Of a DNA stretch of 64,000 nt, positions 48,193 through 58,421 are shown piece after piece. Within the stretch, counting starts at the first letter, position 1; the number at the start of each line of letters is the position of its first letter. The DNA is from Cephalopachus bancanus (lineage: Eukaryota; Chordata; Mammalia; Primates; Tarsiidae). The stretch covers positions 1,116,001-1,180,000 of the forward strand of contig JAPVLO010000574.1 of the NCBI GenBank assembly GCA_027257055.1, written 5' to 3'. The notes beneath the pieces were generated by a model. That model was given only the letters and a program-made list of their open reading frames with translations. It was not told where the DNA came from and did not search any database. Made by a program: the position numbers and the translations under genes.

Positions 48193-49600
48193 TTGAGTTG
48201 AAGTCTCACTCAGTCGCCCAACCTGCTGGGCTCCGGCGATCCTTCTGCCTCAGCCTTCCAAGTAGCTGGAACTACAGGCATGTGCTACCACGCCTGGCTA
48301 ATTTTTTTGGTTTATTGTAGAGATGAGGCCTTGCCAAGTTGCCCAGGCAGGTCTTGAACCCACAGACTCAGGCAATTCACTCACCTCAGCTTCCCAAAGC
48401 ATGGGTTTACAGTCTGAGCCACCGAGCCCAGCTAAGGTATGTTCTTTTAAAACTCAGGACCCTTCTCACATACTTGTCTCCAAGTCTCTTTGTCCTCTCC
48501 CATCATGTTCCTCTGCTCCACAGTCTTCCTTTGTTCTGCTCCCTTCTGAACCTACCCCTAAGTTCTAACCCATCTTTCCTCCCCCTACTGAGGATACTCT
48601 GTAAGTCCCAGTCATCTCTGACTTAAGCCCTCTCCTTCCTCCACCTTATAATCCACAAGCTTCTTCACCTACCATTACTTCCCCCACCTCCCCCCTGCCC
48701 TCTCTGCCTCTGCCTTCTTGCCTCCATTCTCGAATGGATCAGGCCCCCTCCTTCCCCTCCAGGAAGTTCCCCCTCCATGGGGGGCAGATCAGACTGAGGG
48801 ACCCTTCTTGGTGTATGTTCCTTTTTCTACCTCTGGTTTGTACAATTGGAAAGCTCAAAATCCATTGTTTTTAGAGAAACCTCAGGTTCTGACCTCTCTG
48901 GTAGAATCAATCATGCATACTCATGGTCCCACCTAGAATGATTGCTAGCCGCTCCATCTAACCTTATTTACCTCTGAGGAATGAGAGTGCATCAGAGCTG
49001 AAGCTAAAACTTCTGTTCTAGCCTCAACTGTTGGTACAGAGGAGGAAAGTTTTAAATGAAGTTTTTCCCTTTTCTTATCCATATTGGGACCCTAACACTT
49101 TGGCAGGGTCCAGGGCATTAAATACCTATCACCAAACTGTTAGCTGGTTTGAGGGGAGCAGCCCAGAAACCTATCAATCTTTCTAAAATTACAGAAATTC
49201 TTTAGGGTCCTGAGGAGTCACCAGGGCATTCCTTGAATGTCTTCAAGAAGTATTCCATACCTATACCCTGTTTGATCCTTCAGCATCCCAAAATACTCAG
49301 ACTGTTAATTTGACCTTCGTGGCCAAGGTGCACCCTGATATCTGCAAAAAATTACTAAAGCTTGAGGACTTGGCAGGAATGAATATGCCCCGGCTGCTCA
49401 AAGTAGCCCAAAAGGTTTTTAATAACCGTGATGCGGAAAAACAAAAACAGGCAGCACAAGAGGCAAATAAAATGGTCAAACATCAGGCAAAAATATTGGT
49501 AACTGCCCTCCAAGCTTCCCAGCCTGACTCAAGACCACCACACAAGAAAAAAGGGGAGACTAGAACAGGACAAAAGAGAACTTGATGTCCCCTGCTGCCT
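47849..49600 (+). pseudogene. Inner ERV gag relic
   Basis: Gag is the structural polyprotein of retroviruses. The start ATG at 47,849 gives MGSQVSRSFSLLG, with the N-terminal glycine that gammaretroviral matrix proteins need for myristoylation. A proline-rich p12-like part follows, with an intact PPPY late-domain motif at 48,638-48,649. The capsid start is near 48,745 ([15 protein letters not shown] and LYNWKAQNP in 48,718-48,936). A major homology region spans 49,205-49,262 (FLECLQEVFHTYTLFDP), and the capsid C-terminus and basic linker lie at 49,310-49,585. A SINE splits matrix at 48,153-48,433, and frame changes separate the pieces. The domain order is normal, but no intact protein can be made. 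Confidence 0.85.
48153..48433 (-). mobile_element. Alu-like SINE inserted in inner ERV gag, with (TAAA)n tail and internal deletion
   Basis: The 16-bp target duplication AAGATATGTTCTTTTA occurs at 48,137-48,152 and 48,434-48,449 with one mismatch. The tail is a (TTTA)n tract at 48,151-48,195. The copy lacks about 40 bp of one arm, including the GCAGTGGCC hairpin (CGCCCAACCTGCTGGGC joins the flanks). It postdates the ERV insertion. Confidence 0.93.
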
Positions 49601-50035
49601 AAGGATCAAAGTGCATATTGCAACGAATTCAGTCATTGGAAAAATGATTTTCCCTGTTTCCCCCAAAATGGACAACCCTAAGCCAGTCCTGGTTTTGCCC
49701 ACTGTGGGGGGGGGAGGACTGAAAATGATTCTGACTGAAAAGGCCAGGATTTTTTTCCTTAGGCCCCTAAGAGCCCATGATAACTGCAGCTATTGGGGAC
49801 CACCCATTCCAACTTTTAGTGGACACTGGGGGTGGAACTTTCAGTCCTAAAATCACCATTAAGACCCATGTACAACAAAAAAATTTCCATTCAAGGGCTA
49901 ACAGGCACAATTACAAACTGCAAGCTCACCTCTGATTGGACTGTTGACTTAGGTCAAAAATGGGTTACCCACTCGTTCCTAATAGTCACTGACTGCCCAT
50001 ACCCCCTCAGGGACCAGGATTTGCTTTGAAAGTTA
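49601..50035 (+). pseudogene. Inner ERV nucleocapsid end and protease relic
   Basis: At 49,603-49,653 the translation DQSAYCNEFSHWKNDFP is a gammaretroviral zinc knuckle. Of the CX2CX4HX4C ligands the first cysteine is serine and the last is phenylalanine. Protease begins near 49,771 and has QLLVDTGGGTFS at 49,807-49,842, keeping the aspartic-protease DTG. Its frame changes at an A-run near 49,878, and the second part reads LTGTITNCKLTSDWTVDLG and FLIVTDCPYPL. Protease would cleave Gag-Pol. This copy is broken. Confidence 0.8.
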
Positions 50036-51060
50036 AGAGCAACCATTGTGTTTTCACCTGACAAAACTGAAGTGTTTGTTCCCACTGCCTATCAAATGCT
50101 TCTAACTGTTCCTTTCTGAAGAGTACCTTCTAACTTCCTCTAACTCCTCCACTGAGAGTGCCTCAAGTTTGCTTCAGCAGCTATAGCAAGAATATCCTTT
50201 GATCTGGATGGAGAAAAATTCACCAGGATTGGCACAACATCACCCCCCCGTTGTGGTAAGGCTATTGATATTAGTCACCCTGGTCAGAGTATATCAGTAC
50301 CCTATGTGTTTGCAGGCTTGAAGGGAAATTGTTCCTCATATCAAAAGACTTTTAAAGGCTCATATGCTAACACCATGCCAATTGGCATGGAACACTCCTT
50401 TCTTGCCAGTTCAAAAACTGGGAACCTCTGACTACCAAACAGTCCAGGACTTGAGGGGAGATTAATAAGTGGTTAAAACAATCCTACTATTCCCAACCCT
50501 TACATGTTACTCAACTTACTTCCCCCTTAACACCAGGTATGCACTGTCTTAGATCTGAAGGATGCATTTTTCTCCATTCCCTTGTCCTCTGTTAGTCAAC
50601 CCATTTTTTTGGATGGGTTGAATGGACGGGTCCCAATTCGTGCAATACCAGTCAGCTGACTTGGACACAGTTGCCACAGGGATTCAAAACCTCCCTGAGT
50701 CTTTTCAGGGAAACCTTGCAACAGGACCTAACGGGGTTCCGTGCCTTGAACCCTGAATGTACTTTGTTACAGTATGTAGATGATATCTTGCTCATGGTGG
50801 CAGATTTAGACACTTGTTTGAAAGGCACCAAGGCTTTGTTGCAGCTTCTCCAGGACCTGGGTTACCATGTATCAGCTAAGAAGGTATAACTCTGCTTAGC
50901 TGAGGTCTCCTATTTAGGATATTGGCTTTAAAAGGGTAAACAAACCCCAACCATGGCCTGAAAGGAGGCAAATAAACTGATTTTTGGTCAAAAACTAACC
51001 CTGACCATCCCTCATGATGTAGAAGCCCTACTTTGAGGGGCCATGGGCCACTGAATGTCA
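50036..51060 (+). pseudogene. Inner ERV reverse transcriptase relic
   Basis: Three RT motifs can be read: motif A VLDLKDAFFSIP at 50,547-50,582 with its aspartate kept; the LPQGFKTSLSLF block starting at about 50,664; and the catalytic YVDD box (LLQYVDDILLM) at 50,767-50,799. Several stops (near 50,120, 50,460 and 50,660) and frame changes break the frame. The N-terminal part around 50,160-50,400 is poorly preserved. Confidence 0.85.
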
Positions 51061-51720
51061 AATTCTCCTACCACTCAATATCAAAGCCTCCTACTCGACC
51101 AGCCTAGACTAACTTTCTATCCTACTCAGAGCCTCAATCTTGCCACTCTAATGCCTGATTATGATCCAGAAACGCCATCTCGTAATTGTGAGGATGTATT
51201 GGATGTCTCTCAAGCCAGCCATCCCAATATTTGGGACACTCCCCTAAACCAGGCTGATGCTGACCTGTTCACAAATGGCAGAAGTCTGGTAATAAAGGAA
51301 GTCTGCAAGGCTGGTGTGGTGGTAACCATGGCTCATGATGTAATCTGGTCACAGTCTTTGCCCAATGGTACATCTGCCCAAAAAGCTGAACTAATTGCTT
51401 CAACCCAGGCCCTGTGCTGGGGAACAGGAAAATGGGTAAATATTTTTACTGACAGCAGGTATGCTTTTGCTACTTTCCATGTCCATGCCATAATCTTCAA
51501 AGAATGAGGACTTCTTACTGTTGCAGGTAAGACTGTAAAAAACAAAGAGGGAATTTTAGCCCTTCTAGAGGCCATATGGCTTCCCAAAGAGGTATCTGTC
51601 ATTTATTGCTGGACACAAAAAAATCAAACACTCTGGAGGCAACAGGAAATTGCCTAGCTGATCAGACATTCACTATCCTGCTAACTAAAACTTTTCCAGT
51701 TCTCTCACTTCCAAAGCAGC
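51061..51720 (+). pseudogene. Inner ERV RNase H relic
   Basis: A 150-residue open piece at 51,055-51,507 contains DADLFTNGRSLV, KAELIASTQAL and NIFTDSRYAFA, matching the RNase H acidic motifs. The first metal-binding aspartate of the TDG motif is asparagine here (TNG), so activity would be lost even without the stops. RNase H degrades the RNA strand during reverse transcription. Confidence 0.8.
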
Positions 51721-52890
51721 CCACCTATACCTGAGAAGAAGAGGAGCAAGCTGACCTAGTGGGAACACACAAAGAAACCGCAGGATGGTGGATAACTAAG
51801 GACTCCAAAATCATCTGCCCAGTCACCCTTGGACCTTCTAACTGTTCCTTTCTGATAAATTAACATCATTCTACTACCCACCTGGGAGCCACTAAATTGG
51901 CTGAAATGCTAAACCGGTACTACTACATTCAAGATTTAAGAACACTTGCTGCCATAGCCACTGAAACATGCCCATCTTGTGCACAAGTAAATGCAAAACA
52001 GGGACCAAAACCACCAAATTGTATCAGGGCCCTGGGAATGAGCCCCAAAGAAACATGAGAAGTGGACATTACTGAGGCAAAACCCCCTCATGCAGATTAT
52101 ACATATCTACTGGTTTCTGTGGACACTTTTTCGTAATGGGTGGAGGTTTTTGCCACAAAAAATGAAACCTCACTTATGGTCACAAAGTTTTTATTAAATG
52201 ACATTATTCCTAGGTTTGGACTCCCTCTCTCCACTGGCTCTGATAATGGTCCTGCCTTAACCTCATCTATAGCTCAAATGGTTGTTAGCAAAACACTAAA
52301 TCTGAATTGGAAGTTACATTGTGCCTACCAAACACAAAGCTCTGGACAGGTAGAACGCATGAACCAAACCTTTAAAACTACTTTAGCCAAATTAATAATA
52401 GAGACAGAGACCACTGAAAAATGGATAAGCCTTTTACTCTTGGCCCTCCTCTGAGTCTGATGCACCCTTACTAGGCTGGGTTCACCCCATATGAAATCAT
52501 GTTTGGAAGGCCCCCTCCCTTACTACCCCGATTAAGAGAATCTATCCTTGAAGGTAGATTCTATCCTTGAATCTCCAACAGGTTCAGGCTGCCATCCATT
52601 CCAATATCCATGCTGCTTTACTAACTCCCTCCTCCATGCTCTGCCATCCCTTCCAGCCTGGGTATCTGGTATACATCAAAAAGTTCCAGAAACAAGGATG
52701 AACTCCTGCATGGGAAGGGCCCTTCATTGTCATCCTCACCACTCCTACAGCACTCAAGGTTGATGGGATACCAACTTGGATTCTCCATCCCCGAGTCGAA
52801 AAGGCCAAGGACAACAGTCAACAATGGACAGCCACGCCTGGATCCCACCCTCTCAAGCTAAGACTTTCTCGCTCTGGTGTTGTTTCATGA
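51721..52890 (+). pseudogene. Inner ERV integrase relic
   Basis: An HHCC zinc-binding region is visible (HLGATKLAEML and ETCPSCAQV around 51,878-51,985). The catalytic triad is retained in separate pieces: EVDITEA near 52,061, SDNGPALTSS near 52,225 and SGQVERMNQTF near 52,331. A C-terminal GPF-type module (WEGPFIVILTTPTALKVDG) lies near 52,712-52,762. In-frame stops include TGA near 52,058 and TAA at 52,134. The end overlaps the start of env, as in gammaretroviruses. Confidence 0.85.
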
Positions 52891-53950
52891 CCAGTCTTCT
52901 CCCTGATGGACATGCTAGAAATCCACCTATTATTTTCTCTAATTTTTTTTCATCAGGAAAGGTGTTAGTCAACCAAAATTTGTCATATAAACAGGAACTG
53001 TCTGTATATTCAAGGTTGACTTATCCGACCTCCTGGTTCTCTCCCCTAAAATGTATACCTCCAACTTTCTCCCTGGTGCCTGTCATACCAGAAATCCTTA
53101 TTTGAATATACACTCCTCTTCTAATCTGAAAGCAGTAGATTTTTATCTTTGCCCTAAAATTCTACTGACTGACAATGTGATCAGGCTGATCGCTTCTTCT
53201 GCCCTTACTGGATATGCGTTACTATTGAAAAGTTAAACAATGAACCTACCTTATGTGTTGCCATTCATGTACTTCCCCAGGTATATGTTCATAGTGGCCC
53301 TGAGGGAACCCTTTTGCTGAGTCCTCCTGGCTTCCCAGTCACTCGTTGGAAACATGCCAGCCCTTTGCTAGTACCTGCTTTAATAGGCTTCAGCGTAACT
53401 TGAACAGCAACTCTAAGCACCACAGCCCTAGTCCGCAGTGAACTAAGTTTATCCAACCTGGCTCAAGAAATGGATGCAGACATAGGAAACCTTCAATTTA
53501 CCATCAATTAGCTCCATGGCCAAGTAGTATCCTTAGCAAAAGTTGAGCTTTAAAATCGCAACGGTCTAGATGTATTATTCCTGTCCCAAGGAGGACTCTG
53601 TGTAGCACTAGGGGAATCATGCTATTTCTATGCCAATAAATCAGGAGTCATTAAAAACTCCAAAAGGTTCAAGAAAATTTGGACAGAAGAAAAAAGGAAA
53701 GAAAAAATAACAAATCCTGGTTTCAAAACTTATTTGAGTGGAACTCATGGCTAACCACATTAATTGCAGGTCTGACTGGTCCTCTGCTTCTCCTCCTTCT
53801 CAGTCTGCTCTTTGGGTCCTATATATTAAATTGGATAGTCTAGTTCATTAAACAAGAAATTGCGTCTGTAAAACTCATGTATATGAGGGCTCATTCTAAT
53901 CCTCTGCCTGTGATAAATGAGTCAACGCTTCGACTCCTGAACAACTAAAT
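52824..53950 (+). pseudogene. Inner ERV env relic
   Basis: The upstream in-frame ATG at 52,824 gives MDSHAWIPPS, then a hydrophobic FSLWCCFMTSLLPDG that may be the signal peptide. The surface part is decayed. The transmembrane part shows a fusion-peptide-like LLVPALIGFSV near 53,368-53,400 and a CX6C block GGLCVALGESCYFY near 53,590-53,630. The cysteine that should follow the second C is tyrosine. A membrane anchor (LIAGLTGPLLLLLLSLLFGS) lies near 53,760-53,822. A stop after NWIV cuts off the tail, and further stops lie upstream. The polypurine tract AATGGAAGGAA at 53,948-53,958 follows. Confidence 0.8.
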
Positions 53951-53958
53951 GGAAGGAA

Positions 53959-54428
53959 TGAAATGGCTGTTAGTGACCTAATCAAGGTAACTCCATTTTG
54001 CAGTAGTTCTTCCATTTTGTCTTCTAGTTCTTCCTCTCACCCCTCCTCCGTGTGACAGACCTAACCTTTCCAGTAGGTCATAAATCATGTCCCATTATTT
54101 ATGGCTTTTCCATTCCATCCTTGGAGGGCTATAACATTCGTGAAACAGTTCTGTCATGCTATGTAATTTACACTCTCCCCTTCTACAGTTAATTTACACC
54201 TCCCCTACAGTTTAACAACTTGTATTTTGAAAAAAAAAATCTCCTTTTCCCCTACCCCAAACCCAAACTCTGTAACCTTATGGTTTTTGCTATATAACTC
54301 CCCTGCTTGCTTCATGTGGGGTTGAGAATTTCTTTCTGGCATGAGCCTGCTCTTGACTGTTGGCTATAAAGTACTCAAAATTTGGACTCTCAGTGTGTTG
54401 GCAACTCACTCACAGTGTGGCTATAACA
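53959..54428 (+). mobile_element. Inner ERV 3' LTR
   Basis: A 470-bp LTR, TGAAATGGCTGTTAGTG ... GCTATAACA, followed by GCAT at 54,429-54,432, the right target-site copy. It has a TATA-like TATATAAC at 54,291. No open reading frame. It would supply the polyadenylation signal in an intact provirus, though no AATAAA is evident. Confidence 0.95.
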
Positions 54429-55240
54429 GCATTAGTGCAATTAATATTAATAAATTTATCAACATTAACATTTTTTGTAAACTTTATTGTTCATAGAGTT
54501 TGTTTTACATATTTTTTCATAAACATTATACATACCATTTTGCATCATGCTTGAACCCTTTATCTTTGTCCTATACTTTTTTCTTTTTTAAATAACCAGT
54601 CATTTTATTATGGGAAAAAAATTTACCATACAAGGTCCTTTTCTATATAAAATTTACTATACATGGTTCTTTTCTATATAAATTTCTTTATATCTTTTCT
54701 TACCAAAAATATACTTTTATACTCACAACTTTTTAGCATCTTTCCTTTGCTTTCTAGTTCTTTTTGTAACCTTTTATAAATAACTTTTTATATTTATAAT
54801 TTGAAGTAACCTTTTAGTAACTTTTGATTATTATAAGGCTATGTATGCCAAAAGAACCATATGGCTGGCACCTATATTAATTAAGAAATTAATTGGAGTT
54901 GCAGCACCCTAATAGTCACCCGGAGTTTGTTTTGCTGATGGTGAGCTAGTGTCAGGTTCTATAGGAGATTTCCAGGCCTCCTCAGTGGCCACCATTTTTA
55001 AGCCAAGTGTATCCCCTCCCTTTTGGAAAAGGGTGCACCTCTTCCCCAATGGCTCTACAAGCTGCACAGTAGACATGTTCCTGGAGGTCTAGGCCTTTTG
55101 GGGGCAACTGTGCTTTAAGTGTCCCCTGAAGTTTGTGCCATAGCAATGAATACCATCTCCCTTAGCAGGTTTCCATTGAACCATTGGAATTTTATTGCAA
55201 ATAGTGACTGCCAATTGGTATGCCTGGTTTTTTTGTTGTT

Positions 55241-55241
<1 letters not shown>

Positions 55242-55271
<30 letters not shown>
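55242..55271 (-). repeat. Poly(T) run of 30 (poly(A) on the minus strand)
   Basis: A pure T run preceded by a GTTGTTG stretch, inside the outer ERV gag region. It may be the tail of a short retroposed fragment on the minus strand or a simple expansion. No target duplication was found. Confidence 0.8.
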
Positions 55272-55272
<1 letters not shown>

Positions 55273-56020
55273 GCACTCTGGCCCTGTCAGCCTCCATGTT
55301 GGCACCCTTCTACTTCTTTAACATCTCAGCTATTTAAAAAATCCTCAAGAGTTTTTCTGTAATTGGAAGCTTGGTACTCATAGTTCCAATTGTAACCTCT
55401 GGAATTGGGCATGTAATACCTCATAGGATATAATCTTGTTTGCAAACTAGTGAAGTAAATTAATAAAAATGCATATGAAACTTTTGATCATTTCTCTATT
55501 TATAATGGTCTGATGCAAAACTCTTTAGAGTGAACAGACCACATGAATGTGAAATGATTTGTCCCTATTTCCAATTATGAAGAGGTAGATTTATTAAGAC
55601 CCTTTATAAATTACTAAATTACAGTCTTAGTTTCGAGGTGTGGACAATTAGGTGAGAGTGATTGCTTTTCATGCCTCACTGTGTCACACAGAGTGTATTT
55701 AGCATTCCCCCCATCCTGCAGAAGTACTGAGCTCAGTAAAATGATCCAACAGTCAGGTAAGAATGACCAGTTACCATACCCCATTATGTCATGCAGATAG
55801 TTATTTACATATGAAACTTTACCTGTCCTGCACTGGGAAGTCAGTTGGGTGCAAAAAGGGATCTAACTTTCTTTCCAAAAAACCTTTTAGAAATCCTGAC
55901 ATAACAAAAACTGGTGTTATCTAGCACTAGTGTTTTAGCACATGGTAAAATCATAGGAAGTAAGATTTTACTAGAGCACTTGGAAATTTGCTTTGAACCA
56001 GTAGGTTAGAATGACAACAG

Positions 56021-56022
<2 letters not shown>

Positions 56023-56070
<48 letters not shown>
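56023..56070 (+). repeat. (TG)n microsatellite
   Basis: A pure dinucleotide run of 24 units in the outer ERV internal region. Confidence 0.97.
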
Positions 56071-56074
<4 letters not shown>

Positions 56075-57347
56075 GGATTTGTTAATTAACACGTGGTCTC
56101 TTCCCTTTTGTCTAGGAGGAAGACTGATAATCCCAGTTTAGATTTAAATTGGGAGAAATTTTAATATAGGAAAAAAGGAACATAAACTTTAATAATATCT
56201 CTTGCCCCAGCCACTTCTCAAAGGGGAAGCTGATGAATAGGGTTTGAGATGTTTAAAGGGACGTCTGGAGCAAGTATTAGTGGATAAAGGAGTGGAGATA
56301 GGAGGAGGCAGCAGACATGGCTCAATTTATGCTGCAGCTACTGTGGTTGCTGCCAAGGGTGTTACTAGGTAGTGACGGAGGAGACTGAAACTGGAAAAAA
56401 GGGGAGTCTGGTTGGCTGGGTCTGAGTTGTCAGAGAGAAAGCAGGAAAGAGATAAAGTAATTTAAAAAGGAATTAAAAAGAGTATGCCACAGAAGGAACA
56501 ATGGTCTAGACAGCATGCCATTTTGAGAACCTCAGACCATTTGCCCTTGTGGCAGCAATAGAGGTCAAGTGGAAGGAGAATATTAGAGGCCAGTGGCCTG
56601 CCTTGGGCCCCACATCTTGGTTGCCTAGCTGGTATTGAGGAGACGCTTAAGACAGATTCTACTCTTTATCAAGAGGGTCCCAAGACCCCCTAGAATGCAT
56701 TTCAACAAGAGGGTCCTTGGTCATTCCGTATTGAGTATTTCCTATGAAGAGTTCTAAAGAGAAAAGAGGGAGTGGTTTTGTGAATGATCTCATGAGGTCA
56801 GAAAGAAAAAAAAAAAACTCTCCAAATTCTCAGTTGGTGTCCCAAAAGAGAATCAGTGGAATCAGCCTGATTGTGTGGGTATTAAGTGAGAAAGGACACC
56901 CCCCTGATCCCTTCAACACACCAGAGGCAGTCCTTTCACTGAGTAGCTAGGCTGCTCCTACTTGTGCTTAAGAGACTTGGTACCAAGATTTCCCAGTGAG
57001 AAAAGATCCCAAGCTGAGACAGTATCCTCTTGAGTTTGTTCATGGGCCTGCTAATGAGAGAGAGGATAAAGCATGGACTGACTCACTGAAGTAGTAATTT
57101 TGTACCGAAAAAAAGCTGAGGTTAGAGGGAGGTTAAGTCAAATTAGTTCCTTGGATCAGGTGTTGAAAAAGAAGATGATAGAGAGAGAGAGATAGCCAAG
57201 GAGAGCTCTGGCCAGCCAGAATCATTAGTTGCCGTCTGATTTCTAGCACAGTCCACAAAGACACTTGAGTTAGAAATAGAGGAAAGTGAAAAAAAGAGCC
57301 TGAAAGAAACTCCATGAAGAGTAAAGTCCCATACAGAGTCACCAAAA

Positions 57348-57761
57348 TGTTAGTTCAATGTGCTATTGCCACTGGTAAGATGCAAAAAACTGTACAGAAA
57401 TTAGATTAGGAAAAATAGTTTATTTAGAAAGTAGATTAGAGAGAGAGAGAGAGAAGGTGAATCTACCTCTTCAAGATGGAGAGAAGAGCCAGAGCTTTAA
57501 AAAAACATGGCTGACAGAGCTTGAGACTAGGGGCCTTTTAAAAATTATTTTGTGGGTAGGCAGGGCAGGCAAGCATTCATAGGAGCTGACATCACAGTGA
57601 TGAGCAGCAGGTGGATGGATGGGTTAGTCACACACATTAAAAAGGGCAGAGCCGGGTAGTTGAAAGACAAATACATAGGAGTTGCTAATCTCAATGTCCT
57701 GTGACTCACCCAGGGTTCTGGGAGAGGATTATTGTTGTGTATTTTGGGCTCTGTCTTTTCA
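57348..57761 (-). mobile_element. Outer ERV 5' LTR (antisense provirus)
   Basis: The 414-bp LTR starts TGTTAGTTCAATGTG and ends TCTTTTCA, followed by the target copy GTTAC at 57,762-57,766. The primer-site-like sequence lies on its left side, which makes it the 5' LTR of a minus-strand provirus. It differs from its partner at 44,996-45,420 by many substitutions and small indels. A (GA) run near 57,440-57,454 is expanded relative to the other LTR. Confidence 0.92.
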
Positions 57762-57766
57762 GTTAC

Positions 57767-57984
57767 CTATTTGATTTTGGTTAACAAAATATGGTACTAA
57801 AGTCTCTAAAGTGACTAAGATTACCTTTTTAAGAGATGTAGAAAGTTGAAATAGAAATGCAATAAAAAGTTTAAAGCACTGGATTTTATTAGATCTTTTA
57901 TTATGTAAAAATAAAAAAATCAGGAACTTCCAAATTTTTTGCCAAGAGGAAAAGTTAAGCACTGAAAGCTAACTCATATAACAT
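57767..57984. other. Spacer between head-to-head LTR elements
   Basis: About 220 bp without recognised features, lying between the antisense outer ERV and the sense LTR that follows. Confidence 0.5.
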
Positions 57985-58401
57985 GACTGTTTCCCATCCC
58001 CACCTCTGGTGCATGGCTGTTGCTCTTTGACCTTTGTGTTTAGATGTTATATATCAACCAGATTCCCTATTGCTTATTCAAATCTAGACTAAGTGACTTT
58101 GGAGACAGAGACCCTTGGGACTAGTACCTCTTTACAATAGAATACTAAACAACTCCCTTTAAGTGTAATTAATTGTAGTCAATCAAATCCTATATCTATA
58201 TGTTAACATTTGTATGGACAATTTAATTCTGTTTCACACCTGCATTTTGCCTGTGTAAACTATTTACATTTTTCCCACTCCAAGAGCACTGAACACCATT
58301 CTTTGATGTAGCTCTGCTCACCAAATGGCTGCCCTCACACTTTGCATTTAAATAAACTCTTTAAACTAGATCCTGAGCCATTTGATTATTTTAGGTTGAC
58401 A
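57985..58401 (+). mobile_element. LTR of a third ERV (class I-like), sense
   Basis: AATAAA lies at 58,351-58,356, and the LTR ends TTAGGTTGACA at 58,401. It is followed by TTTGGTGACCCTGATTGGA, a primer-site-like sequence at 58,404-58,421 that resembles a tRNA-Trp site (13 of 18 positions against TGGTGACCCCGACGTGAT). The left end is not fixed. The last about 165 bp plus the primer site and leader recur at 59,412-59,639. Confidence 0.7.
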
Positions 58402-58421
58402 TTTGGTGACCCTGATTGGAC

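Larger units (their letters stand above)
54433..57347 (-). pseudogene. Outer ERV internal region, leader-gag-protease, antisense
   Basis: On the minus strand a protease relic reads PINFLINIGASHMVL at 54,855-54,899, where the DTG aspartate and threonine are N and I. About 200 bp upstream in element direction, 55,103-55,146 reads CYGTNFRGHLKHSCPQK, a zinc-knuckle relic with the second cysteine replaced by threonine. The order leader, nucleocapsid, protease is as expected. Matrix and capsid could not be recognised in 55,300-57,000. RT and integrase were not found on either side of the inner ERV. A primer-site-like TGGTGACTCTGTATGG lies on the minus strand at about 57,329-57,344. Its tRNA is uncertain. 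Confidence 0.65.

Noticed and set aside
51055..51507. A domesticated gene in the 150-residue open pol piece
   Set aside because: It is bounded by stops and frame changes, spans only part of RT/RNase H and has a mutated catalytic residue. Nothing suggests selection.
52776..53236. A captured functional env (syncytin-like) gene
   Set aside because: Multiple stops, a lost cysteine in the CX6CC block and a stop after the membrane anchor exclude an intact protein.
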